A stretch of DNA of 16,273 nucleotides from an uncultured Collinsella sp. GTDB taxonomy: Bacteria; Actinomycetota; Coriobacteriia; Coriobacteriales; Coriobacteriaceae. The translations under genes were made by a program, and so were the position numbers. Positions within the stretch are counted from its first letter, which is position 1, and every line of letters begins with the position of its first letter. Shown here in pieces: positions 7,207 through 13,612 of this stretch. The notes under the pieces are model-generated. The model had not been told where the DNA came from and ran no database searches. It saw nothing but the letters and a program-made list of their open reading frames with translations. The stretch lies in the NCBI GenBank assembly GCA_958427975.1, contig CAUAEH010000045.1, positions 1 to 16,273 on the forward strand, in the 5' to 3' direction.

Positions 7207-8123
7207 TCGAAAGCACCTACCAGCTCGTTGATGTCCTTCACGCCCTGGGACTCGGCCCAGGCCTCGAGCTCGCGCGCGATCTTAATCGAGACGCACGGAT
7301 CGACGAAATTGGCCATACCGACCGATACGCAGGTGGCGCCGGCCAGGATAAACTCGGCCGCGTCCTCACCGGTCATGACGCCGCCGACGCCGTTGATGGG
7401 GATATCGACGGCCTGGGCAACCTCCCAGACCATACGAACGGCGATGTGGTGGCACAGCGGACCCGAAAGGCCGCCCTTAGGCTTGGCCACACGGGACTTG
7501 CGGGTATGAACGTCAATGGCCATACCCTGGATGGAGTTGATGACCGAAAGGCCATCGGCTCCCGCGGCCTCGAGGGCGCGGGCGATCTCGGCGACGTTGA
7601 CCGGGGCCATCTTTACGAACAGCGGCTTGTCGGTCACCTTGCGGCAGGCGGCCATGACGCCAGAGGCGCCCTCGGGCGTGGAGCCCATGGCGGCACCGCC
7701 GGCGGCAATGTTGGGGCAGCTCACGTTGATCTCATAGCCGGCAGCCCAGGGGCACAGCTCGACATACATCTCGAGCGCACGAACAAACTCGTCCACGGAA
7801 TGACCGGCGACCTGGCAGATGACCTGGCAACCGTCCTTGGAGAGCTGCTCGAGCCACGGACCGGACTCGCGGGCGAAAGCGGCCACACCAGGGTTCTGCA
7901 GGCCCACGGAATTGATCATGCCGCCGGGGATCTCGGCCATGCGGGGTGCGGGATTGCCGGGCCAGGGCTCGGCAGCGCAACCCTTGGTGGTGATGGCACC
8001 CAGCTGGGAGACATCGAAGAAGTTCTGGAACTGCCAACCGTAGCCAAAGGTACCGGCTGCGGTGTTGATGGGGTTCTGCATCTTGACGCCGCCGAAATCG
8101 ACGGCCATGTTCACGGTACCCAC
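7200..8123 (-). CDS. pyrD: dihydroorotate dehydrogenase catalytic subunit, class 1B
   Basis: PyrD oxidises dihydroorotate to orotate with FMN; the class 1B form pairs with PyrK and passes electrons to NAD. The 307 residues show the FMN-binding N-terminus (AAGTFGYG, 22-29), the substrate motif INSVGLQNPG (70-79), NVSCPN (133-138) with the catalytic Cys136 of class 1B, and GVGGV (245-249). The start chosen is GTG at 8123, overlapping the pyrK stop as TAGTG and preceded by GGTGG at seven bases. An ATG at 8108 would give 302 residues and matches typical homologue N-termini better, but lacks a good ribosome site. The cysteine rather than serine base and the adjacent pyrK support class 1B. Confidence 0.95.
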   Translation of the reverse strand: MGTVNMAVDFGGVKMQNPINTAAGTFGYGWQFQNFFDVSQLGAITTKGCAAEPWPGNPAPRMAEIPGGMINSVGLQNPGVAAFARESGPWLEQLSKDGCQVICQVAGHSVDEFVRALEMYVELCPWAAGYEINVSCPNIAAGGAAMGSTPEGASGVMAACRKVTDKPLFVKMAPVNVAEIARALEAAGADGLSVINSIQGMAIDVHTRKSRVAKPKGGLSGPLCHHIAVRMVWEVAQAVDIPINGVGGVMTGEDAAEFILAGATCVSVGMANFVDPCVSIKIARELEAWAESQGVKDINELVGAFEC

Positions 8124-8914
8124 TAGAAGACCACCACCTTGGAAGCATCGAACACGGGGCCGCACATGCAGGCGCCCTTCATACCGTCGACCGTCTCGAC
8201 ATTGCAGGTGTTGCAGGCACCAAAGCCGCAGCTCATCATGCGCTCGAGCGACACCTCGCAGTACGCGCCGGCCTCGGCGGCAGCGGCGGCAACCTTCTTC
8301 ATCATGACGGCGGGACCACAGCTGGCGACGTAGTCGTAACCGCCCTCGCCGAGCAGCTCGGCGGCAGGATCGGTGCAGAAGCCGTGCGTGCCCAACGAGC
8401 CGTCATCGGTGCACACGTTGACCGTGGCTCCCAGCGCGCGAAACTCATCGACGCCCACGGCCTTGGAAGCGGTGCCAAAGCCCAGGCATACGTCAACGTC
8501 CACGCCCTGCTCGGCAAGCATGCCAGCCAGGCAGAGCACGGGCGGAACGCCAATGCCGCCGGCGACGAGCAATGCTTTCCTGGTACCCTCGGGCACGAAC
8601 CAGCCGCGGCCGCCAGGGCCCAGCAGGTTGGAGGTGGAGCCAGGGGCCATCTGCGACAGACGACGGGTATCATCGCCCACGACGGCGTACCACAGCTCGA
8701 CGGTGCCGGCCTCGGCGTCGGCACGATAGAAGCTCAGGGGCACGCGAAGCAGCGAGGAAGCATCGCCCGGCACGGCGATATTCACGAACTGACCGGGCTT
8801 GAGCGCACTTGCAAGCTTGGGGGCCGAGATAACGAGCGAGAAGATGCCGTCGGCGATCTCCTGGTTCGAGACGACCTCGAAGTCGTGCATGCGTGCAGTG
8901 GAAGGTGTGGGCAT
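8123..8914 (-). CDS. pyrK: dihydroorotate dehydrogenase electron-transfer subunit
   Basis: PyrK carries FAD and a 2Fe-2S cluster and moves electrons from the FMN of PyrD to NAD. The 263 residues show an FAD-binding RVPLSFY (57-63), a nucleotide-binding AGGIGVPPVL (118-127), and a C-terminal cluster motif with Cys229, Cys234, Cys237 and Cys249 (spacing 4, 2 and 11), followed by GPVF as in the family. An extra cysteine, Cys251, replaces the more usual Asp near the last ligand. The start is ATG at 8914 with GGAG five bases upstream; a TTG 12 codons earlier is rejected. It is separated from pyrC by 92 bases holding two hairpins, and its stop overlaps the likely pyrD start. Confidence 0.95.
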   Translation of the reverse strand: MPTPSTARMHDFEVVSNQEIADGIFSLVISAPKLASALKPGQFVNIAVPGDASSLLRVPLSFYRADAEAGTVELWYAVVGDDTRRLSQMAPGSTSNLLGPGGRGWFVPEGTRKALLVAGGIGVPPVLCLAGMLAEQGVDVDVCLGFGTASKAVGVDEFRALGATVNVCTDDGSLGTHGFCTDPAAELLGEGGYDYVASCGPAVMMKKVAAAAAEAGAYCEVSLERMMSCGFGACNTCNVETVDGMKGACMCGPVFDASKVVVF

Positions 8915-8929
8915 AGACGCTCCAATCCC

Positions 8930-8986
8930 CCATGCGGTTGCATGGACCAAACGAACAGAAAGCGCGGCACCGCAAGGGCGCCGCGC
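8930..8986 (-). terminator. two hairpins between pyrC and pyrK, the first terminator-like
   Basis: On the minus strand a 10-bp GC-rich stem comes first (8977-8986 with 8962-8971, one G-U pair, 5-base loop GCAAG on the plus strand). It is followed directly by TTTCTGTTCGTTT. A second perfect hairpin, CCATGC-AACC-GCATGG (8945-8930), ends six bases before the pyrK ribosome site. The first has the form of an intrinsic terminator with a broken U-tract. It may lower or stabilise transcripts part-way through the pyr operon, or mark an RNA processing site. The function is inferred. Confidence 0.55.
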
Positions 8987-9006
8987 ACAAAAGCGATAAG
9001 GCTATG

Positions 9007-10296
9007 CTAGCAGATGCAGCCGTCGGCAAGCGTCTGCTTACCGCCGACGAACACATCGGTGGCACGACCGGTGAGCGTACGGCCGGCAAAACCGGAGTTC
9101 TCGGCGCGCGACTCGTAGCCGTCCTCGCCGACCGTCCAAGTTGCAGCGGGGTCGAAGACGGTCAGGTCGGCAACGGAGCCCGCCTTGACCTGAACCTGGT
9201 CGAGGCCCAGGATCTCACGCGGCTTGATGGCCATGAGCTCGACCATGCGGCCCATGCTCATCTTGCCCGTGTTGACCAGCTCGGTGAGCACAAGCGAAAG
9301 CGAGGTCTCGAGGCCAATCATGCCGAAGGGCGCAAGCTCGAACTCGCGAGCCTTCTCCCACGGGGTGTGGGGAGCGTGGTCGGTGACGATGACGTCTACG
9401 GTGCCGTCGATGACGCCCTGACGGATAGCCTCGGCGTCTTCATCGGTACGCAGCGGCGGGTTGACCTTGAGCGAGGTGTTGTAGGTCTCGTCCAGGTCGT
9501 TCTCGGTCAGGAACATGTGGTGCGGGGTGGCCTCGCAGGTGACCTGCACGCCAGCTGCCTTACCGGCACGCACGAGCTCCAGGCCATGGGCGGTGGAGAT
9601 GTGCTGGATGTGCAGCTTGGCACCGGTCAGCTTGGCGATCTCGATGTCGCGAGCGATCTGCAGCTCCTCGCCTGCCGCCGGCCAGCCCTCGAGGGCCAGA
9701 CGAGTAGAGACCTTGCCCTCGTTGATCTGGCCGTGACCGACCAGGTCCTCGTCCTGGCAATGGCTCATAAAGACCTTGCCGAACATCTTGCCGTAGTCCA
9801 TGCAGCGACGAAGCATGCCTGCACCCTGCACGCCGCGACCGTCGTCGGTGAAGGCGACGGCGCCGTGGGCGACCATATCGCCCATCTCGGACATGGCCTC
9901 GCCCTTAAGACCGCGGGTCATGGCGCCAGAAGGATAGACGCGGCAGTGGCCGACCTCGGCAGCGCGGGACTTGACGAACTCAACGACGGTACCGTTATCG
10001 GTAACGGGGTCGGTGTTGGGCATGGCGCACACGCCGGTGAAGCCGCCCTTGGCAGCTGCGCGGGTGCCGCTCTCGATGTCCTCTTTGACCTCGTAGCCGG
10101 GCTCGCGCAGGTGGACGTGCATGTCAACCAGGCCAGGGACGAGGTACTTACCGGAAAGGTCGCGGACCTCGGCTCCCTCGGCGGCGAGGTTCTCGCCGAC
10201 CTCGGCGATCTTGTCGCCGTCAATCAGGACGTCAACGACACCGTCAAGCTCGACAGACGGGTCGACGACGTGGGCATTCTTAAGAAGCAAGGCCAT
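9007..10296 (-). CDS. pyrC: dihydroorotase (type I)
   Basis: PyrC cyclises carbamoyl-aspartate to dihydroorotate. The 429 residues match the type I amidohydrolase form. DMHVHLREPG (58-67) carries metal ligands His60 and His62. FTDDGRG (149-155) has Asp151 or Asp152. SHC (His179), HIQHIS (His232) and VTDHAPH (Asp306) follow, and SLKVNPPLR (275-283) is the substrate loop. The start is ATG at 10296 with GGAGGTG six bases upstream; a TTG five codons earlier overlaps the ribosome site and is rejected. It overlaps the 3' end of pyrB by 17 bases, so translation is probably coupled. Residues appear complete, so it should be an active enzyme rather than a PyrC-like structural partner of PyrB. Confidence 0.96.
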   Translation of the reverse strand: MALLLKNAHVVDPSVELDGVVDVLIDGDKIAEVGENLAAEGAEVRDLSGKYLVPGLVDMHVHLREPGYEVKEDIESGTRAAAKGGFTGVCAMPNTDPVTDNGTVVEFVKSRAAEVGHCRVYPSGAMTRGLKGEAMSEMGDMVAHGAVAFTDDGRGVQGAGMLRRCMDYGKMFGKVFMSHCQDEDLVGHGQINEGKVSTRLALEGWPAAGEELQIARDIEIAKLTGAKLHIQHISTAHGLELVRAGKAAGVQVTCEATPHHMFLTENDLDETYNTSLKVNPPLRTDEDAEAIRQGVIDGTVDVIVTDHAPHTPWEKAREFELAPFGMIGLETSLSLVLTELVNTGKMSMGRMVELMAIKPREILGLDQVQVKAGSVADLTVFDPAATWTVGEDGYESRAENSGFAGRTLTGRATDVFVGGKQTLADGCIC

Positions 10297-11224
10297 TATC
10301 GGCACCTCCAAGCAGCAGATACAGGATAGCCATACGCACGCAGATACCGGCGTAGACCTGCTCCAGGATGACGGAGCGTTGCGGGTGGTCGGCCATATAG
10401 GAGTCGAACTCGACGCCGCGGTTGATGGGGCCCGGGTGGCAAATGATCGCGTCGGGCTTCATGAGCTTCTCGCGGTCCTTGGTCAGGCCGAAGAGCTTGT
10501 GGTACTCGCGAATCGTGGGGAACGGGGCACCCTCGAGGCGCTCCTGCTGTACGCGCAGCATGTAGACGACGTCCAGCTCGGGCAGGACGGAATCGAGGTC
10601 GCTCGTCACGTGGTCGCAGCCCAGAACCTCGGGCGCCGGCGGCAGCAGCGTGCCGGGGGCGACGGCGTAGGTCTCGCAGCCCATGATCTTCAACGCGGGG
10701 ATCAGCGAGCCGCAAACGCGGGAGTGGGAGATGTCGCCGACGACGGCGACCTTCAGACCGTGGAAGTCACCCTTGTGCTCCCAGATGGTGTACAGGTCGA
10801 GCAGAGCCTGCGTGGGGTGGTTATGCTTACCGTCACCGGCGCAGATAACACTCGCGGGCGAATTCTGCGTGACGATGTAGGGAGCACCAGCATGCTTGTC
10901 GCGCACGACAATGCAGTCAATCTTGTAGGCGTTGAGGGTCTCGACGGTATCGACGAGGCTCTCGCCCTTGACCGTGGAGGTCGAGGAGCCGCCGAAATTG
11001 AGGCTGTCGGCCGAAAGACGCTTCTCGGCGAGCTCGAAGGAGCTGCGGGTACGCGTCGAGGGCTCGTTGAACATGTTGACGATGGTCTTGCCCTTGAGCG
11101 TGGGGACCTTCTTGATGGCACGCTCGTTGACCTCGGAGAACGCCTTGGCGGTCTCGAGGATGAGCTTGATGTCCTCTTCGGAGTACTCGGTAATGTCAAT
11201 CAGGTGCTTATGGTTGAACGCCAC
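10280..11224 (-). CDS. pyrB: aspartate carbamoyltransferase catalytic subunit
   Basis: PyrB joins carbamoyl phosphate and aspartate to form carbamoyl-aspartate. The 314 residues have the carbamoyl-phosphate loop NEPSTRTRSSFELA (53-66), KHNHPTQALLD (133-143) and the aspartate-binding HPGPINRG (263-270), all intact. The start is GTG at 11224, eight bases after a GGAGGTGA that sits inside the last codons of pyrR. An upstream GTG at 11236 lies within that ribosome site and is rejected. No pyrI regulatory subunit is in the window, so control probably comes through PyrR rather than allosteric PyrI. It overlaps pyrC by 17 bases. Confidence 0.96.
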   Translation of the reverse strand: MAFNHKHLIDITEYSEEDIKLILETAKAFSEVNERAIKKVPTLKGKTIVNMFNEPSTRTRSSFELAEKRLSADSLNFGGSSTSTVKGESLVDTVETLNAYKIDCIVVRDKHAGAPYIVTQNSPASVICAGDGKHNHPTQALLDLYTIWEHKGDFHGLKVAVVGDISHSRVCGSLIPALKIMGCETYAVAPGTLLPPAPEVLGCDHVTSDLDSVLPELDVVYMLRVQQERLEGAPFPTIREYHKLFGLTKDREKLMKPDAIICHPGPINRGVEFDSYMADHPQRSVILEQVYAGICVRMAILYLLLGGADNGLAS

Positions 11225-11228
11225 GGTA

Positions 11229-11813
11229 CTACTCACCTCCCAGCGGCGCGGAGCCCACGTGGGAACCCGGCGCGACGTCGTTGATCTCGACAGCGGTACG
11301 GCCGTCGACTTCCTTCATATATAGGTGCACGTTCTCCTCGTGCGACGAGGGAACGTTCTTGCCGACAAAGTCCGGCGAGATAGGGAGCTCGCGGTGACCG
11401 CGGTCAACGAGAACTGCCAGCTCGACTCGGCTCGGACGACCCAGGTCCATAACGGCGTCCAGAGCGGCGCGGATGGTGCGACCCGTGTACAGGATGTCGT
11501 CCACCAGCACGACGCGCTTGCCGTCGACGCTGAAGGGAATGTTGGTAGCGTGGATCGCGGGAGCGAAATTAGTCGCATAGTCATCGCGATAGAAGCTGAT
11601 GTCCAGGCTGCCGAGCGGAACGTCGACACCCTCGATCTCCTTGATCGCCTCGGCGAGCTTCTTTGCCAGAAGGTCGCCGCGCGTGACGATGCCGACCAGA
11701 GCGAGGTCTTCACAGCCCTCGTTGCGCTCGAGAATCTCGTGCGCGATGCGGGTCATCGCTCGGTTGACGGCGGTCTCGTCCATGATGACCGCCTTGGGGG
11801 AAGTCGTGCCCAT
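11229..11813 (-). CDS. pyrR: PyrR, pyr mRNA-binding attenuation protein / uracil phosphoribosyltransferase family
   Basis: PyrR binds a hairpin in pyr leader RNA when UMP is high and so promotes termination; some members also have uracil phosphoribosyltransferase activity. The 194 residues show the PRPP motif VVLVDDILYTGRT (101-113), the GIVTRGD loop (41-47) and FYRDD (74-78), as in the family. The C-terminus is about ten residues longer than Bacillus PyrR. The start is ATG at 11813 with AAGGAG five to six bases upstream. It is the first gene of the operon and lies directly behind a leader with three alternative hairpins, which is the arrangement expected for self-controlled attenuation. Confidence 0.96.
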   Translation of the reverse strand: MGTTSPKAVIMDETAVNRAMTRIAHEILERNEGCEDLALVGIVTRGDLLAKKLAEAIKEIEGVDVPLGSLDISFYRDDYATNFAPAIHATNIPFSVDGKRVVLVDDILYTGRTIRAALDAVMDLGRPSRVELAVLVDRGHRELPISPDFVGKNVPSSHEENVHLYMKEVDGRTAVEINDVAPGSHVGSAPLGGE

Positions 11814-11852
11814 CGATCTCCTTCCTCACATGTCTTGACTGCTGACACAGTC

Positions 11853-11896
11853 AAAAAAATAGATGCCCGACCGCTCAAAGCGGACCAGACACCCAC
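11853..11896 (-). terminator. pyr leader attenuator terminator
   Basis: On the minus strand the inner stem CCGCT-TTG-AGCGG (11883-11871) sits on a second stem of five pairs (11890-11886 with 11869-11865). A third of six pairs, rich in G-U, follows (11896-11891 with 11864-11859). It ends in seven T residues (11859-11853), 40 bases before the pyrR ATG. This is the terminator arm of the pyr attenuator. Confidence 0.8.
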
Positions 11897-11958
11897 AGGA
11901 AGTACTACTCATTGGCAGCTATGTAATTCCATGTGGGTATCTCGTACCCCTTTAATGG
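11853..11958 (-). promoter_or_regulatory. PyrR-type attenuator leader of the pyr operon
   Basis: Three mutually exclusive RNA structures are visible on the minus strand. The anti-antiterminator is GGGTA-CGAGA-TACCC (11949-11935), with an outer CCAT/ATGG stem (11958-11955 with 11932-11929). The antiterminator pairs 11938-11927 with 11901-11891 (ACCCACA with TGTGGGT and GGAA with TTCC, one bulged base). The terminator is 11896-11859 with its T-tract. The TACCC arm belongs to both of the first two structures, and the TGTGGGT arm to the last two, so the set can switch. The loop CGAGA matches the G-N-G-A core of the Bacillus PyrR-binding loop as recalled. With UMP high, PyrR would hold the first hairpin and allow termination. 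Confidence 0.78.
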
Positions 11959-11962
11959 TCAA

Positions 11963-11990
11963 GGCATAGTGTAGCCAACCTCGGGCTCAA
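11963..11990 (-). promoter_or_regulatory. candidate promoter of the pyr operon
   Basis: The minus strand has TTGAGC (11990-11985), a 16-base spacer and TATGCC (11968-11963). Transcription would begin near 11957, at the foot of the first leader hairpin. The -10 box is poor, and TACACT (11973-11968) is an alternative with a worse spacer. The weight comes mainly from its position relative to the attenuator. Confidence 0.35.
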
Positions 11991-12013
11991 TTGCGAGCAT
12001 AAATACAAGTCAA

Positions 12014-12037
12014 TCCGTAAACGGAGCCAATAGCTCC
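12014..12037. repeat. two small overlapping dyads between divergent pyr and rpmB promoters
   Basis: TCCGT-AA-ACGGA (12014-12025) and GGAGC-CAATA-GCTCC (12023-12037) share three bases. They sit between the divergent pyr and rpmB promoters, next to an AT-rich run (12045-12054). They could be protein sites or chance; nothing in the sequence decides. Confidence 0.3.
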
Positions 12038-12066
12038 ATAAACCTATATATATTTGTGGGACGCGC

Positions 12067-12095
12067 TTGAAAACCTTGTTGCGAGCTGGCATAAT
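12067..12095 (+). promoter_or_regulatory. promoter P1 of rpmB
   Basis: TTGAAA (12067-12072), a 17-base spacer and CATAAT (12090-12095) form a good sigma-70 type promoter. It would give a leader of about 160 bases before rpmB that includes the inverted-repeat ladder at 12158-12204. Confidence 0.6.
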
Positions 12096-12157
12096 CCCCT
12101 CTGCTGCACGCAAATCGGATCTACGTCCAGGGCCGTGGCGTGGGCACTATCGCCAAA

Positions 12158-12210
12158 AGAGAAATATCTCTGTGTAGATTGCGCACAGAGACATGCTTCT
12201 GTGCTATAGT
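12158..12210 (+). promoter_or_regulatory. overlapping inverted-repeat ladder and possible second rpmB promoter
   Basis: Four arms alternate in sense: AGAGA (12158-12162), TCTCTGTG (12167-12174), CACAGAGA (12184-12191) and TCTGTGC (12198-12204). The second and third pair perfectly over eight bases with a 9-base loop. The first competes for the second, and the fourth competes for the third (seven pairs with G12183). Directly after it TGCTATAGT (12203-12210 with a preceding T) resembles an extended -10 box, with only a poor -35 (TTGCGC, 20 bases away). So the ladder is either a switchable 5' leader on the P1 transcript or an operator over a second promoter. Confidence 0.5.
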
Positions 12211-12264
12211 TCAGGCTTGTTTGTTAACGCGACATGTTCGTTTGTCGCCCAAGGAGGGTCAGTT

Positions 12265-12453
12265 ATGTCCAAAGTTTGCGAAGTTTGCGGTAAGCACCCC
12301 GTTGCCGGTCGCTCCATCAGCCACTCACACCGCGTCACCAACCGTAAGTTCCGCCCCAACATCCAGCGCGTCTACGTCGTCGTCGATGGTCACCGTCGCA
12401 AGATGAACGTTTGCTCCACCTGCCTCAAGTCCGGCAAGGTTGCGCGCTCCTAA
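12265..12453 (+). CDS. rpmB: 50S ribosomal protein L28, zinc-binding form
   Basis: L28 is a small protein of the large ribosomal subunit. The 62 residues match the family, with the basic core SHSHRVTNRKFRPNIQRV (19-36). Two CxxC pairs are present (Cys5/Cys8 and Cys50/Cys53), which mark the zinc-ribbon form; in many genomes a zinc-free form replaces it under zinc limitation. The ATG at 12265 has AAGGAGG seven bases upstream. An in-frame ATG at 12193 would add 24 residues but has no ribosome site and lies in a promoter-like region, so it is rejected. The gene stands alone with its own promoter and terminator and diverges from the pyr operon. Confidence 0.97.
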   Translation: MSKVCEVCGKHPVAGRSISHSHRVTNRKFRPNIQRVYVVVDGHRRKMNVCSTCLKSGKVARS

Positions 12454-12521
12454 ATAAGGTCTTACCAACAAGTACCTCGGACTCTCCGGGTCAAAGACCT
12501 CGCGTTCACATAGAACTTACC

Positions 12522-12554
12522 AAAGGCGTCCTCTCATGTGGAGGGCGCTTTTTT
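12522..12554 (+). terminator. intrinsic terminator after rpmB
   Basis: GCGTCCTC (12526-12533) pairs with GAGGGCGC (12541-12548), with one G-U pair and a 7-base loop, followed by six T residues (12549-12554). It lies 72 bases after the rpmB stop. The left inverted end of the transposase unit starts two bases later. Confidence 0.9.
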
Positions 12555-12555
12555 G

Positions 12556-12608
12556 CACTCATTGGGGACAGACTTACATGAGTGCTTTCACGCATTTGGG
12601 ACAGACAT
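12556..12608 (+). repeat. left inverted end of the transposase unit
   Basis: It contains a hairpin with 8-bp arms, GCACTCAT (12555-12562) and ATGAGTGC (12578-12585). Two direct copies of a GGGACAGAC core (12565-12573 and 12598-12606) are present, each preceded by CATT. It matches the right end in inverse orientation except at 12575 and 12592. Confidence 0.85.
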
Positions 12609-12642
12609 GACGCATGCCGGCAGCGGTTCGCCCCCCCCTGTC

Positions 12643-13419
12643 TCACGCTGCCTCATTCCAGCCTATGGTGGCCTTGGTCACGCTTGTAGCGCCGATACCG
12701 GTGATACGGGCAATTTGCTTGACCGTGAGATGCGCCCGCCTGAGCCTCAGAAGACAGGCATCGCGTTCGGGGCGTGGCAGAGCCTTGAGCAGCGCAGGAT
12801 CTATGCTCGGCAGGACTTCGCGCGCGACGGAAAAGGCCTCCTCATCGGGGATCCGCCGGCGTGGAAGAACCTCCACTGACCAGATGCGCCCGGCAACTTC
12901 CTCGAGATGCTCGCAATAACGACGAGACCCGCCGACAATATCGAGCATGGGGGCCGCATCACAGGTGTCAAAGGGATCGTAGCCCAGCTGGTATGCCTTG
13001 TAGCTTGACCAACGGTATGCCTCGAGCGAGTCGAGCGCGCCTTTCACAGGATTAAGATGGATATAATCGAGCAGCTGTACCGCCTGCGTATCCGACTCAA
13101 CCGCGACCCGCGAATAGCGATTGTCAAACAGATGGCCCGTTCTTCCCGTTTTCCCATTGAAATATTTAGCATATGCCGTCAATGCGCACTGCATTGCCTT
13201 TGAAAGGTTGTCATATGGGTCATCAACCATCAAATGGAAGTGATTGTCCATAAGGCACCAAGCCAACACCGCCACTTCATGGCGTGCAAACCTATCCGCG
13301 ATGTCCGATAAGAAACGATAGCGGTCGGAGTCATCTTCAAAAATAATCTGCTTGGAGTTACCACGGTCAAAAAAGCGGTAGTAGCCGGTGAGCGAAACGG
13401 CGCGGGCACATCGAGGCAT
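12643..13419 (-). CDS. REP-associated tyrosine transposase (Y1/HUH family)
   Basis: RAYT proteins nick single-stranded DNA at hairpin repeats through a His-hydrophobe-His metal site and a tyrosine. The 258 residues carry the family signatures: an N-terminal YYRFFDRGN (13-21), AWCLMDNHFHLMV (53-65) with His60 and His62, AYAKYFN (82-88) with candidate tyrosines Tyr83 and Tyr86, GHLFDNRY (95-102), LLDYIHLNPVKGAL (116-129) and YRWSSY (135-140). A C-terminal helix-turn-helix (LTVKQIARITGIGATSVTKA, about 231-250) follows. The start is ATG at 13419 with AAGGAG six bases upstream; a TTG five codons earlier overlaps that site. The gene is intact and lies inside matching inverted ends, which are its likely substrates. 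IS200-like transposases are related but much shorter (about 150 residues). Confidence 0.9.
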   Translation of the reverse strand: MPRCARAVSLTGYYRFFDRGNSKQIIFEDDSDRYRFLSDIADRFARHEVAVLAWCLMDNHFHLMVDDPYDNLSKAMQCALTAYAKYFNGKTGRTGHLFDNRYSRVAVESDTQAVQLLDYIHLNPVKGALDSLEAYRWSSYKAYQLGYDPFDTCDAAPMLDIVGGSRRYCEHLEEVAGRIWSVEVLPRRRIPDEEAFSVAREVLPSIDPALLKALPRPERDACLLRLRRAHLTVKQIARITGIGATSVTKATIGWNEAA

Positions 13420-13548
13420 ATTCTCTCCTTCCAAAACTGTACAGGCAACGCCTAAAAGGAGAGAAGCAACGCGAAATGCTGAGCCTGTGACCTATTTATA
13501 TCCGATGAGCGGTAATTAACAAGCCCAGAGCGGCAAAATGGCAAAACA

Positions 13549-13601
13549 ATGTCTGTCCCAAATGAGTGAAAGCACTCATGTGAGTCTGTCCCCAATGAGT
13601 G
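13549..13601 (-). repeat. right inverted end of the transposase unit
   Basis: Read on the minus strand it repeats the left end with two changes (C for T and T for G). It has the same hairpin arms ACTCAT/ATGAGT and two GGGACAGAC cores. The CACTCAT hairpin arm reads CACTCATT here, so the 7-bp hairpin is kept. Confidence 0.85.
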
Positions 13602-13612
13602 GGGCGATGCAG

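Larger units (their letters stand above)
12556..13601. mobile_element. RAYT-type transposase unit with 53-bp inverted ends
   Basis: A 1046-base unit is bounded by near-identical inverted repeats (12556-12608 and 13549-13601; 51 of 53 positions match) and holds one gene, a Y1/HUH transposase on the minus strand. The left end begins two bases after the rpmB terminator and the right end lies 151 bases before the adhE ATG. The stretch 13420-13548 between the transposase start and the right end holds its ribosome site and AT-rich sequence, where its promoter must lie; no clear boxes were assigned. 12609-12642 holds a run of eight C (12631-12638) and no other signal. No flanking direct repeat is seen, as expected for HUH elements. 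Confidence 0.75.

Noticed and set aside
8932..10329. A 465-codon plus-strand frame over pyrC, and similar long frames over pyrB, pyrR, pyrD and thiI
   Set aside because: They mirror the codons of well-supported enzymes on the minus strand and their translations match no family. They are antisense shadows.
11913..11936. A seven-codon open frame (MELHSCQ) in the pyr leader, as a possible leader peptide
   Set aside because: It has no ribosome site and sits in the antiterminator loop. Its codons do not suggest nucleotide-dependent pausing, and PyrR attenuation does not need translation.
12193..12264. In-frame 24-residue N-terminal extension of L28
   Set aside because: The ATG at 12193 has no ribosome site and lies in the repeat and -10-like region, while the ATG at 12265 has AAGGAGG and gives the normal L28 N-terminus.
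12631..12638. Run of eight C next to the transposase stop, as a possible phase-variation tract
   Set aside because: It lies after the stop codon and outside any gene, so slippage would not change a protein.
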